This document shows positions 25,770 to 35,893 of a stretch of 64,000 bases of DNA, piece by piece; position 1 is the first letter of the stretch, and the number at the start of each line of letters is the position of its first letter. A model generated the notes under the pieces. That model saw nothing but the letters and a program-made list of their open reading frames with translations. It was not told where the DNA came from and ran no database searches. A program made the position numbers and the translations under genes. Origin of the DNA: Pseudomonas botevensis (GTDB taxonomy: Bacteria > Pseudomonadota > Gammaproteobacteria > Pseudomonadales > Pseudomonadaceae); assembly GCF_019145475.1 (NCBI RefSeq), contig NZ_JAHTKI010000016.1:186001-250000 (forward strand), written 5' to 3'.

Positions 25770-26238
25770 AAACGCATTTTTTGATTTGCCCTGCTTCGCC
25801 GCCTTCAACCAGACGGACGGTGCCTGACCGAGGATGCGGCGGGACATGGTCGAGAATGCCGCCGGGCTTTCGTCGCCGAAATCCAGGGCGATTCGCGTCA
25901 CGGCTTCCCCCGCCGCCAGCCGTGCCAGCGCCTGTACCACGCAGGCTCGCTGGCGCCATTGGCTGAAACTCAGGCCGGTTTGCTGTCGGAACGGTCTGTT
26001 GAAGGTGCGTAAGCTTACGTGTAAGTCAACCGTCCATTGCAGGGGTGGCAAGTGGGCATTCGGCTGATACAGAAACTTCTGACACCGCTCCCAGTAATTT
26101 TCCGTCAGACGGAAGGGGGATATGCAAGGGCAACGGCGCACTGCGCGCCAATTCGTGCAGCAGCAAATCCATCAGCGTTCCATTGCGGCTGGTCTGGTCT
26201 CCGTTTATCGCGTTGGAGTCGAGCCTCGATTCCTTCAT
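25770..26238 (-). pseudogene. Frameshifted, truncated AraC family regulator
   Basis: The C-terminal HTH of an AraC regulator is readable in one frame (LHVSLRTFNRPFRQQTGLSF, SQWRQRACVVQALARLAAGE, then VTRIALDFGDESPAAFSTM). The preceding stretch LMDLLLHELARSAPLPLHIP, typical of the sequence before that HTH, is in another frame. The two join if one G of the GGG at 26090-26092 is removed (LPSDGKLL | ERCQKFLYQ). The N-terminal cupin domain is absent; only about 85 nt separate it from the next gene. No stop ends the C-terminal frame before the small XRE-like gene. It is a decayed gene. Confidence 0.75.
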
Positions 26239-26323
26239 GCAGTGCAGTCATAATCCGCCCCGAATTTCCCAGCGTCGGTTTTCATGCCCCGACGCTGCCC
26301 CCACTCCATTCAAGGATCGATCA

Positions 26324-27514
26324 ATGCTCAAGGGACTGATGCGCCTCGCACCCTGCGCCGCTGTGTTGTGCTCTCTGATTTCCACCGCTCACGCCGACGA
26401 GGGCAAGCGCGTATTCACCGGCACCTTGGGCAAAACGCCGATCGTCGTCGAACTCAATACCGCACAGCAGGACGAAGTGACCGGCCGTTACTTCTACGAG
26501 AAGTACCATCGTGACCTGCCCCTCAGTGGCGCGTTGCTGGACAGCACGCTGACCCTGGTTGAAGGCAACAATCGTTATGGCGACGACAAACCGCTGCCGA
26601 CCTTGAAGCTGGAAGAAACCGCCGATGGCTGGCAGGGCGAGTGGCAAAGTCCGCAGGGCAAGAAGCTCGCCGTACAACTGTCTGAAGCCAAACTTGCCGC
26701 GCCGTCATCCAATGCGCTGCCTTTTATTGCCGCGCTGCCGGCCAGCGATCCGTACGAATATTTGCGTGTCCAGGGGCTCAAGCTCAAACCGCTGAAGAAG
26801 CAGGACTTCATGGGCTACACCCTGCAATGGTGGACGGAGCCGGACTCGAAGATTTCTTTGTTCAGCGTGGAATCCGGTCTACCGAAAGATGACCTGCAAC
26901 GGGTCAATCAGCAGTTGCTCGGGCGCTTGTGGAGCGAGGTCATCAGCTATCACGGTTGTCAGTTGATGGGCGGGGAAAACGTCGAGTTCATGCAACAGGC
27001 GGAACCCAAGCTGATTTCGCCAGCGGTGGTCAGCCTGAACATCTCCACCAGTTATTACTGCGGCGGCGCGCACCCGGACTTCGGCGATTCGCCGCTCAAC
27101 ATCGACGTCAACACCGGCCACCCGTTGTCGCTCGAAGATGTGCTGTGGGTCGGCAAAGGACAGCCGCTGCTCCATGCCGAGCGCGACAGCCTGGGAGACA
27201 AACCGTTGAACGAAAGCGAAAGTGCCGCGCGCTCGACTTATCAGCGCGAAGTCCTGGTGCCGTGGCTGATCAAACAATTCACCGCGTTGTACCCCGAAGA
27301 AATGAAGAAGCCGACTCAGGAAGACGACTGCGACTTCACCGATGAAAGCATCTGGGGTTATTCGTCCTGGCACTTCACCGCGAAAGGCTTGTACCTGGGC
27401 CCTTACTTCGCCCGCGTACAACGCTCGTGCGATTCGCCGGACTGGTCGATCCTGCCGTATTCGGTGGTCAAACAGCATCCCGGCGCGGTCAAACTGCAAC
27501 TGCCGCAGAACTAA
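26324..27514 (+). CDS. Exported protein of unknown function
   Basis: A 396-residue exported protein. The signal peptide is residues 1-24 (APCAAVLCSLISTAHA, cut before DEG), giving a mature periplasmic or surface protein rich in beta structure. A Cys pair (in SYHGCQLMGG and TSYYCGGAHPDFGDSPLN) and another pair near the end (EDDCDF, QRSCDS) could form disulfides. The GGAHPDFG...NIDVNTGHPLSLED segment resembles the DUF3298/RsiV-like C-terminal pattern; this is a weak match. ATG 26324 has AAGGA at good spacing. Function unknown. Confidence 0.7.
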   Translation: MLKGLMRLAPCAAVLCSLISTAHADEGKRVFTGTLGKTPIVVELNTAQQDEVTGRYFYEKYHRDLPLSGALLDSTLTLVEGNNRYGDDKPLPTLKLEETADGWQGEWQSPQGKKLAVQLSEAKLAAPSSNALPFIAALPASDPYEYLRVQGLKLKPLKKQDFMGYTLQWWTEPDSKISLFSVESGLPKDDLQRVNQQLLGRLWSEVISYHGCQLMGGENVEFMQQAEPKLISPAVVSLNISTSYYCGGAHPDFGDSPLNIDVNTGHPLSLEDVLWVGKGQPLLHAERDSLGDKPLNESESAARSTYQREVLVPWLIKQFTALYPEEMKKPTQEDDCDFTDESIWGYSSWHFTAKGLYLGPYFARVQRSCDSPDWSILPYSVVKQHPGAVKLQLPQN

Positions 27515-27517
27515 GCG

Positions 27518-28501
27518 TCACGCCAGCCCCGGTGCCTCGCGCACAATGAAGTGGTCGAGGTTCTCGATATTCACACTGAACACCCCGAACGTCTGTTCGG
27601 GGTTTTTCTTGCTCGGCACTTGCTTCAACTCCGGCGTCACGCCGTAGAAGAAACAGAACAACTCTTTATCGCTGTCGATCGCGTGCTTGATCTCTTCGAG
27701 AAACGCCTTGCGCTTGCGGTAGTTGTCGATCAGCTTCTTGCTCAAATAGACGTTCACCGAATACGGCTTCTTCTTCGCCTCATCCGCCTGCTTGAACCAG
27801 ACCTTCTGCTCGAAATCGATGCGAAAACTCTGGGTGTAATCCTTGATCTCCTTGATCTTGCCCCAGTAAATCAGCCCCTTGTTATCCAGCAGATACTCGA
27901 TCTTCTTGAAAAACGAGCCATAAGGCGCCGTGTGCTCGCCGACCTTCAACGGCATGCGCTTGAGCAATTCCTTGTCGGCGAAGTTCGACACAAAACACTC
28001 CACCGGGTGGGCGAAGACACTGGTCTTGTCCGGCGCCGTCTCACGGCTCGCCGACTCTTTAGCACTTACCCCAGCGACCCGAACCGGATCATCGCGCAAC
28101 ACATCCGCTTCCACATTGGGCGCCGCAGGCTTGCGCACATACTCACGCCGAGTCAGCAACAACTCCGACGGGAAATGCTCCTCCGGCCCGCCATCCCCCT
28201 CACCATCAGACGCCTCAACGCCCGACCCCGGAGTCTTCAAACTCACATACGGACAGCCCGCCACATGCTGCGTAGTGGGCAGGTTTTTGAAATGCGGGGT
28301 GCGCACGTAATTCACATTCTTGGCGTTGAACGTGCCCAACTCGTTGGACGCCTCGAATGCCGAGCGACAGGCATCGTTGGGGCACTGGAAGTGCTCTTTC
28401 GCGGAATCGAACGCCACCGTCTCATCGAAATTCAGATCGCGAACGTCATAGATCGACAACTTGTCGTCGAGGCCGAGGCAGTAGGCGAGGTCGAATTTCA
28501 T
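27518..28501 (-). CDS. CoiA-like zinc-finger protein of unknown function
   Basis: A 327-residue protein I do not recognise as a named family. The N-terminal portion has a CoiA-like metal-binding pattern: FQCPNDACRSAFEA (about residues 38-51), then VRTPHFKNLP and QHVAGCPY (about 66-84), i.e. C-x4-C ... HF ... H-x3-C. A linker of about 90 polar residues follows, then a C-terminal domain of about 150 residues (from HPVECFVSNFADKEL) with VKWFKQA-like and YLSKKLIDNYRKRKAFLE segments. Such zinc fingers precede nuclease-like domains in competence and mobile-element proteins. It is head-to-head with the McrA-type endonuclease gene, 169 nt apart. Confidence 0.55.
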   Translation of the reverse strand: MKFDLAYCLGLDDKLSIYDVRDLNFDETVAFDSAKEHFQCPNDACRSAFEASNELGTFNAKNVNYVRTPHFKNLPTTQHVAGCPYVSLKTPGSGVEASDGEGDGGPEEHFPSELLLTRREYVRKPAAPNVEADVLRDDPVRVAGVSAKESASRETAPDKTSVFAHPVECFVSNFADKELLKRMPLKVGEHTAPYGSFFKKIEYLLDNKGLIYWGKIKEIKDYTQSFRIDFEQKVWFKQADEAKKKPYSVNVYLSKKLIDNYRKRKAFLEEIKHAIDSDKELFCFFYGVTPELKQVPSKKNPEQTFGVFSVNIENLDHFIVREAPGLA

Positions 28502-28670
28502 GGTGGGGCTCGGGTCCTTGAGTGGGGGATTAATAGCGGGAGGCAAGTTATGCCGCACGTGTGGGGGATTATAAATAGTGGCTTTTCGCCCTGTTACGTA
28601 TTGAAACCCTTTTGTACTTTGGGGATTATAGGAATTTTCCTACATCCATAGTCGATAAAGGGCAGCATTC

Positions 28671-29771
28671 GTGGTGATCAAAGCAGTTTCGAAGGAACGA
28701 ATAAGCAAAGCGATGCTGGAGTTTGATCATAAATTTCGGAGCAAGCGCGAGTGGCACGGTTGGGAAAATAACCAAGCTCATCGCTATGCTGTTCACGCGG
28801 GTGGCGAACTGTATCCGGCAAAGAAAATCGTTTCATTGGCAACTGGTATTGCTGTAGGAGCTTTTTCCGGGGGGCATCCGACCAACAGCTACCTAGAAAG
28901 GCGAGGCTTCACCGTTGTTGAATTACCGCGTGGGGAAGGCAAGCCTATATTGCAGTTCGTACCTAAGGCGGTTTACGACCGAAAAACCGAGATCAACGGA
29001 CCATTTGGCGGAAGCAGACAAAATGGTATTGCAGGATCCACTACCTACCCGGTGATCTTTTTGTTCACGGGCGATAGCGGTGAGCAATATGGGTACGCTG
29101 ACGATTGGGACGATGACGGGGCATACCTTTACACCGGCGAAGGACAGCGCGGACCGATGACTTTGACTCGTGGAAACCGAGCCATTGCTGAGCATGCGGA
29201 GGATGGCCGAGCTCTGCATATGTTCAGGTCACTTGGTAAAGGAAATGGCTACGTTTATGTGGGCGAGTTTTCTTGTGCCGACATGTTTGAGCGTACCCAA
29301 CCGGATGTGAGCGGCGCCGCTCGGACGGCGATTGTTTTTCGGTTAGTTCCCGTCGGGATTCCGAATGGAGTGATCGAGGTTGAAGCAGAGGATGAGGACA
29401 AAACTGACCTCCCAGCCTCTCTAGCAGCCGCGCGTCTGGCTGCACTAGCTGCATGCAAGCCAACCAGTGATGATTTAGCACAATCTGCTCCGCGTAAGAT
29501 CTATCAGCGCAGCCGAAAGGTTGCACACTATGTGCAGATGCGCGCCCAAGGAGTATGCGAGAGTTGTGAGCGGCCTGCTCCCTTTATGAAAAAAGATGGC
29601 ACACCCTACTTGGAACCGCATCATGTAAACCGGGTCTCCGATGGCGGGTTAGACCATCCACGTTATGTGGGGGCCGTGTGTCCAAGCTGCCACCGGGAAA
29701 TTCATTCTGGAGTGCACGGAGCATTGGTGAATGAGAGGCTAAAGCAGCGGTTGGAAGTAATCGAACGCTGA
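28671..29771 (+). CDS. McrA-type modified-DNA endonuclease (ScoMcrA-like SRA + HNH)
   Basis: A 366-residue putative type IV restriction enzyme that would cut DNA carrying modified bases. Three parts are visible: an N-terminal head (about residues 1-85, with HRYAVHAGGELYPAKKIVSL); an SRA-like modified-base reader (about 90-235, with NGPFGGSRQNGIAGSTTYPV, FLFTGDSGEQYGYADDWDDD, YLYTGEGQ and RGNRAI); and a C-terminal HNH nuclease (about 285-355: CESC, then EPHHVNRVSDGG, CPSCHREIH). This order is that of Streptomyces ScoMcrA, but no separate sulfur-binding domain is seen. Start is GTG 28671 or 28674 after AAAGGG. Base use is AT-richer than flanking genes (24 of 60 G+C at 28681-28740), a sign of transfer. 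Confidence 0.82.
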   Translation: MVIKAVSKERISKAMLEFDHKFRSKREWHGWENNQAHRYAVHAGGELYPAKKIVSLATGIAVGAFSGGHPTNSYLERRGFTVVELPRGEGKPILQFVPKAVYDRKTEINGPFGGSRQNGIAGSTTYPVIFLFTGDSGEQYGYADDWDDDGAYLYTGEGQRGPMTLTRGNRAIAEHAEDGRALHMFRSLGKGNGYVYVGEFSCADMFERTQPDVSGAARTAIVFRLVPVGIPNGVIEVEAEDEDKTDLPASLAAARLAALAACKPTSDDLAQSAPRKIYQRSRKVAHYVQMRAQGVCESCERPAPFMKKDGTPYLEPHHVNRVSDGGLDHPRYVGAVCPSCHREIHSGVHGALVNERLKQRLEVIER

Positions 29772-29852
29772 TTAATTGTAGCTATGCCCAATCGCAGGCT
29801 GAGTTTTTAGCGTTGCCCCATTGCTTCGTCTTTTTCCCTACTTATTCGAATG

Positions 29853-29873
29853 CCGAGGGTTGAAAACCCTCGG
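29853..29873. terminator. Hairpin after the endonuclease gene
   Basis: CCGAGGGTT (29853-29861) pairs perfectly with AACCCTCGG (29865-29873) around GAA, about 80 nt after the endonuclease stop. Only a weak T run follows (ATTTACT). Confidence 0.6.
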
Positions 29874-29957
29874 ATTTACTAAGTTGCCTTTACGATTTTT
29901 GCGAAAGTCGAGTCGTGATTGGCGACAATTTAGCGAGTGCGTGCATTTTCTGGAGTT

Positions 29958-30539
29958 CTAGCCAATCGACCGCGTCGATGACTGTAGTATTTGCGCGATC
30001 TTCCGCCACCACGGTTGAACCATCAGCGTTCTCTGCTGTGTCTGACCGTGTAACAAACACGGCATATCCCGCAGCCGAATCCAGCCTTCATCCTGCCAAT
30101 GCAGCAGACTCAACGACATCTCTGGCCAGTTCAACAGGCTCAATGTTGGTCGATCTGAGCTCTCCGAAGGATCAGCATCTCGCAAAGCAGTTACTACCTG
30201 ATTGGTCAACCACTCACGTAGCAAACGATTCTCGGGGATGTAGTGATACACCAACAATGCATATACGCCGGATTCGCTGAGCATCAGTTGCTTTTCAGGT
30301 TGTCGGTAGTACTCGATCCACAACAAGCGGTGTTGATCGTTGTCCAGTTTGTTGATCATTCGATCACTCAGATGTACGCCCATCAATCGGCCAATATCGC
30401 GAGCGCAGAACCATGCTTGGTTTTCGATTAGAACAGCATGAAGGGCCAGATTGTGGCGAGAGAAAACTGTTATAGAAAATGGATCAGACACGACCGACTT
30501 CCATATTTTGGTGCCGGTGTGAAACGTTGCTTCTGGCAT
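29958..30539 (-). CDS. BRO-N domain phage antirepressor-like protein
   Basis: A 193-residue BRO family protein. The Bro-N domain is at about residues 20-115 (FSRHNLALHAVLIENQAWFC, then ARDIGRLMGVHLSDRMINKL, YRQPEKQLMLSESGVYALL, RLLREWLTNQVV). Bro-N proteins bind DNA and act as antirepressors in phages and as small regulators in genomic islands. A shorter C-terminal region carries no recognised domain. ATG 30539 has GAGGT at good spacing; an upstream ATG at 30644 lies inside a repeat-rich operator region. It marks phage-derived sequence, though no other phage genes are near. Confidence 0.78.
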   Translation of the reverse strand: MPEATFHTGTKIWKSVVSDPFSITVFSRHNLALHAVLIENQAWFCARDIGRLMGVHLSDRMINKLDNDQHRLLWIEYYRQPEKQLMLSESGVYALLVYHYIPENRLLREWLTNQVVTALRDADPSESSDRPTLSLLNWPEMSLSLLHWQDEGWIRLRDMPCLLHGQTQQRTLMVQPWWRKIAQILQSSTRSIG

Positions 30540-30548
30540 ATCGATGAC

Positions 30549-30690
30549 CTCTACGTTTGAATTTTTGGAGGGCCGGCTCCAACGTAGAGTGGACTTAAGA
30601 AATCCCAACGAGCGGGGCAACCACACGCTACGCGGATCAATCATCAGAATGATCGTGCGTTTGTGTCATTGGCCAAGCTTTCTACGTTGG
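30549..30690. promoter_or_regulatory. Triple TCTACGTT motif upstream of the BRO gene
   Basis: CTCTACGTT (30549-30557) and AACGTAGAG (30581-30589) are perfect inverted arms, enclosing GGAG-GGCCGG-CTCC. A third copy, TCTACGTTG, is at 30682-30690. The cluster begins 10 nt before the BRO start, as expected of operators for an autoregulated protein. Confidence 0.45.
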
Positions 30691-30820
30691 GCGTTTCTTA
30701 GGCACCTGCGATAGAGCTTAGAGGTGCGGATATCGAGCAGCAATGCGGAAGAGGCTGCGCGTTCTGTAGGAGATTTTTTGCTGTGGCGTAGGGGTTAAAA
30801 GGATTATTCATCGCCCACTA

Positions 30821-30847
30821 AAAAGCCCCGATCAAATCGGGGCTTTT
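30821..30847 (-). terminator. Rho-independent terminator of nrdB
   Basis: AAAAGCCCCGAT (30821-30832) and ATCGGGGCTTTT (30836-30847) form a perfect stem with loop CAA and T/A runs on both sides. It lies about 60 nt after the nrdB stop. The 30691-30820 space beyond it holds no gene that I can see. Confidence 0.88.
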
Positions 30848-30904
30848 TACTTTCTCAATTCGACGACTCAAAAGGCAATCGTCAAATCGTGGCGAGCGAG
30901 ACGA

Positions 30905-32155
30905 TTAGTCCCAGCTCAGAGCACCACCAGTTTGGTACTCGATCACGCGAGTCTCAAAGAAGTTCTTCTCCTTCTTCAAGTCCATAATCTCGCTCATCCA
31001 AGGGAACGGGTTAGTCGTCCCTGGATACTCTTCCTTCAAGCCGATCTGCGACAAACGACGGTTAGCGATGAACTTCAGATAGTCCTCCATCATCGCCGCG
31101 TTCATGCCCAGTACGCCGCGAGGCATGGTGTCGCGGGCGTATTCGATTTCCAGTTGAGTGCCTTGCAGGATCATCTGAGAGGCTTCTTCCTTCATTTCGG
31201 CATCCCACAGGTGCGGGTTTTCGATTTTGATCTGGTTGATCACGTCGATGCCGAAGTTCAGGTGCATGGATTCGTCGCGCAGGATGTACTGGAACTGCTC
31301 GGCGACGCCGGTCATTTTGTTGCGGCGGCCCATGGAGAGGATCTGGGTGAAGCCGCAATAGAAGAAGATGCCTTCCAGGACGCAGTAGTAGGCGATCAGG
31401 TTGCGCAGCAGCTCTTTGTCGGTTTCGACGGTGCCGGTGTTGAATTCCGGGTCGGAGATGGCGCGGGTGTATTTGAGGCCCCAGGCGGCCTTTTTCGCGA
31501 CCGACGGGATCTCGTGGTACATGTTGAAGATTTCGCCTTCATCCATACCCAGCGATTCGATGCAGTACTGGTAGGCGTGGGTGTGGATCGCCTCTTCGAA
31601 GGCCTGGCGCAGGATGTACTGGCGGCATTCCGGGTTGGTGATCAAGCGGTACACGGCCAGGGCCAGGTTGTTGGCTACCAGGGAGTCGGCGGTGGAGAAG
31701 AAGCCGAGGTTGCGCATCACGATGCGGCGCTCGTCGTCGGTCAGGCCTTCCGGGTTTTTCCAGAGGGCGATGTCGGCGGTCATGTTGACTTCTTGCGGCA
31801 TCCAGTGGTTTGCGCAGCCGTCCAGATATTTCTGCCAGGCCCAGTCGTACTTGAAGGGCACGAGCTGGTTGAGGTCGGCGCGGCAGTTGATCATGCGCTT
31901 TTCGTCAACGGCGACACGGGCGGCAGAGCCTTCGAGTTCGGCGAGGCCTTCGGCGACGTCGAGCGAATCCAGTGCAGCCTTGGCGCGGGCCACAGCGGCC
32001 GAGTCTTCGGCGGTCACGGCGCGGGCTTCGAGGGCGGCGGCACCGCCGGCGCTGTCGAGGCGGTCCATGTTGGCTTCAGCGGCGTGGCCGGCGTTGGCGC
32101 CTTTCACTACGGCTTCTTCACTGTCTTCTTTGTCGAATTCGTCCCAGCTCAGCAT
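30905..32155 (-). CDS. nrdB: Class Ia ribonucleotide reductase beta subunit NrdB
   Basis: NrdB carries the di-iron tyrosyl radical used by NrdA to reduce ribonucleotides to deoxyribonucleotides. The protein has 416 residues. The iron-binding carboxylates and histidines are visible in QAFEEAIHTHAYQYC (about residues 175-189) and LRDESMHLNFGIDV (about 275-288). An Ala/Asp-rich N-terminal extension of about 80 residues precedes the core (from INCRADLNQLVPFKYDWAW), as in other Pseudomonas NrdB. ATG 32155 has AGGAGA at good spacing. No nrdA lies next to it or elsewhere in the window, unlike PAO1 where nrdA and nrdB adjoin. Confidence 0.95.
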   Translation of the reverse strand: MLSWDEFDKEDSEEAVVKGANAGHAAEANMDRLDSAGGAAALEARAVTAEDSAAVARAKAALDSLDVAEGLAELEGSAARVAVDEKRMINCRADLNQLVPFKYDWAWQKYLDGCANHWMPQEVNMTADIALWKNPEGLTDDERRIVMRNLGFFSTADSLVANNLALAVYRLITNPECRQYILRQAFEEAIHTHAYQYCIESLGMDEGEIFNMYHEIPSVAKKAAWGLKYTRAISDPEFNTGTVETDKELLRNLIAYYCVLEGIFFYCGFTQILSMGRRNKMTGVAEQFQYILRDESMHLNFGIDVINQIKIENPHLWDAEMKEEASQMILQGTQLEIEYARDTMPRGVLGMNAAMMEDYLKFIANRRLSQIGLKEEYPGTTNPFPWMSEIMDLKKEKNFFETRVIEYQTGGALSWD

Positions 32156-32710
32156 GACGTGTCGTCTCCTGCGTGAGGGCCAGATGCCCGTGTGAAACCT
32201 GATGGTTGGTTTTTCACACGGCCGTACTGGCCGCGTTGGATAGCGTTTTTTGCAGCGATGCGACGCAGGCAATAAACATGGATTTTGTACGGGGTTCCGA
32301 GAGCCTCTGATGGGCGCAATCAGCGTTGGACGCTGCTGCGGGGCTTCAGATTGGCTGTTGATCCCTGTAAGGGAATATTGCTGACCCGATTAGGGCGGCA
32401 TTATAGGGAAAAAAATATGCTTGTGGGGGGAGGCGAATCGGCGCAGGTGCGTGAAACGGGAGGGTGATTTCAGTCGGAGCGAGGGTTTACAGGGCTTTGA
32501 TCGAGATTGGCTGTGCGGGATTTTTTTTCAATTATTTTTCTGCCGGGCGACGATTGTTCAAGAAACGATCAAAAAAACACCATTTTCACTACATGTTGTG
32601 TTTCGCAATCCTTTTTTACGTCTCTAGACACAACTGAGCCCGACCGAAGCCGGGCTGGAATCGACGCTCAGCGAGGCGCTGAAATGATCGATTCGGTGCA
32701 GTCTGAATCA
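32156..32710. other. Long intergenic leader region of nrdB
   Basis: This 555-nt gap has no convincing gene. It includes an AT-rich stretch (32515-32640) with runs of T and A where a promoter for nrdB is likely, a palindrome-like NrdR candidate at 32586-32601, and a GC hairpin-like segment AGCCCGACCGAAGCCGGGCT (32637-32656) that may end the DUF2790 transcript. Confidence 0.45.
32586..32601. promoter_or_regulatory. Possible NrdR box
   Basis: TCACTACATGTTGTGT matches the NrdR consensus ACACTATATATAGTGT at 12 of 16 positions and is itself 12/16 palindromic. It lies about 430 nt upstream of nrdB. NrdR boxes normally occur in pairs one turn-multiple apart; no clear second box was found, so this is tentative. 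Confidence 0.3.
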
Positions 32711-32971
32711 TCAATTGGTGCAGCCGTTGCCCATGATGCTGTAACGCAGGATGTGACGCTGGCCGGTGGAGTCGTCGTACTCCATTTTCATCGGAACCAC
32801 TTCGCAGACATTGGGTACTTCGCTCATGGATACAACTTTGGCGATGTCCAGATGAGTGGAGTAAGTGTATTCCTCGATGGCCGGTTGTTGCTGTGCGACA
32901 TCAGTCGGGACCTCGTCTGCCATGGCGGTTGCGCACAGACTGCTGAGGGCCAGAACCAATAAAGCTTTCAT
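32711..32971 (-). CDS. DUF2790 small periplasmic protein
   Basis: An 86-residue exported protein. The signal peptide is MKALLVLALSSLCATAMA; the mature part (TYSTHLDIAKVVSMSEVPNV, then MEYDDSTGQRHILRYSIMGN) is the DUF2790 domain, common in several copies in Pseudomonas and of unknown function. Two Cys residues may form a disulfide. ATG 32971 follows AAGAAGG by 10 nt; an upstream ATG at 33052 gives an implausible N-terminus. Confidence 0.85.
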   Translation of the reverse strand: MKALLVLALSSLCATAMADEVPTDVAQQQPAIEEYTYSTHLDIAKVVSMSEVPNVCEVVPMKMEYDDSTGQRHILRYSIMGNGCTN

Positions 32972-33377
32972 TTCAAAGTTACCTTCTTGAGGTCGAGTGG
33001 GGTCACGCAACCTTTTTGGGGTTGCGTGTGGAACTTCATTGCTTTGATTCATTACTTGGAGCGCTGGATTAACGGCCTTCGTGGGGGCTGTAACGTTGTT
33101 AATCGCTTTGCCTTGTCGGCGAGGTGAATTTTAGGGAGGCGGGGGAGGGGTAAACAGCCGTGGTTTTGATAAACACCTTTGGCAGATTTGGTAACAATCG
33201 CGCCGCAGAATGAAAAAACGCCGCTTCGCCAGTGCCGGCGGGGCCGTGGATGTTGGGGCTGGCGGGTATGCCCACGTTTTGCAGGGGCTTGTTACTACCA
33301 TCGTCGAATGGTTCTATACGGTCGCCCCGGCTACAACAGGGTCATACAAAAACAACTATTACACCGAGGTAGGAAAG
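32972..33377. other. Promoter region between DUF2790 gene and acs
   Basis: A 406-nt divergent space with no gene. CAACCTTTTTGGGGTTG (33008-33024) is a small hairpin just upstream of the DUF2790 start. Towards acs, TTGTTA (33289-33294) with a TCTATA-like hexamer about 18 nt later is a weak sigma70 candidate. No convincing sigma54 site was found. Confidence 0.3.
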
Positions 33378-35333
<1,956 letters not shown>

Positions 35334-35352
35334 GCAGCGGGTCTGCAGCCTG

Positions 35353-35389
35353 AAAAGCCCCGTCCGGCATCACGCCGGACGGGGCTTTT
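35353..35389 (+). terminator. Rho-independent terminator of acs
   Basis: AAAAGCCCCGTCCGGC (35353-35368) pairs perfectly with GCCGGACGGGGCTTTT (35374-35389) around ATCAC, followed by T-rich sequence. Confidence 0.92.
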
Positions 35390-35893
35390 TGTTTTCCAAT
35401 AATTATCGGTTTCGCCCGTCAGACCTTTCTCGCTGTTACCTGTCAGCCTTCAAGTAACTGAATGTGTAACCGCCCGCTGCGCAACGGGGCGATGGGAAAC
35501 GTCGCGCCCTGTTTCGGGGCCGGGAAAATCCCTGTGAAAAATAAGACATCACCCCGCGCTTGCCGGATTAGAAGGGTTTGCGAATAATAGGCCCGCAATT
35601 TGCAGCGTAGATCGGTTCACTGTCTTTTGCTCTTGCATGAAATTGCAGGGCTGTCAATGTGCTCAAGCGGGTTTCTCGATGCATCTGTAATTAGTTGTCG
35701 CATTGAAGAAATATCGGCTTCGGGCCTGTCGTTAGAATGCCGATCACTCGCTCGCCGTGGCTCGTGTTGAAATCGCATCCGGTTTCAACGGGAAAAATCC
35801 TACGGACGCAGCAACGCTTTTCAGTTCCACCCATTCGCATATTGGGCTGTCGCTCACTCTGCCGTTTTTGCCCTTTACCGATGGAGTTCCAAG
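35390..35893. other. Regulatory region upstream of aotJ
   Basis: A gene-free space of about 500 nt that must hold the aot promoter. An exact ArgR half-site is at 35696-35711; imperfect relatives TGTCAATGTGCTCAAG (35652) and TGTCGTTAGAATGCCG (35727) flank it. No other structure was recognised between 35390 and 35640. Confidence 0.4.
35696..35711 (+). promoter_or_regulatory. ArgR half-site upstream of aotJ
   Basis: TGTCGCATTGAAGAAA fits the published P. aeruginosa ArgR half-site TGTCGC-N8-AA exactly, about 190 nt upstream of aotJ. A degraded half-site (TGTCGT...) lies 31 nt downstream. ArgR is known to activate the aot-argR operon in that species. Confidence 0.6.

Noticed and set aside
25000..30900. 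Insertion sequence or integrase marking an island
   Set aside because: No transposase, integrase, or flanking direct repeats were seen; the accessory nature rests on gene content and base composition only.
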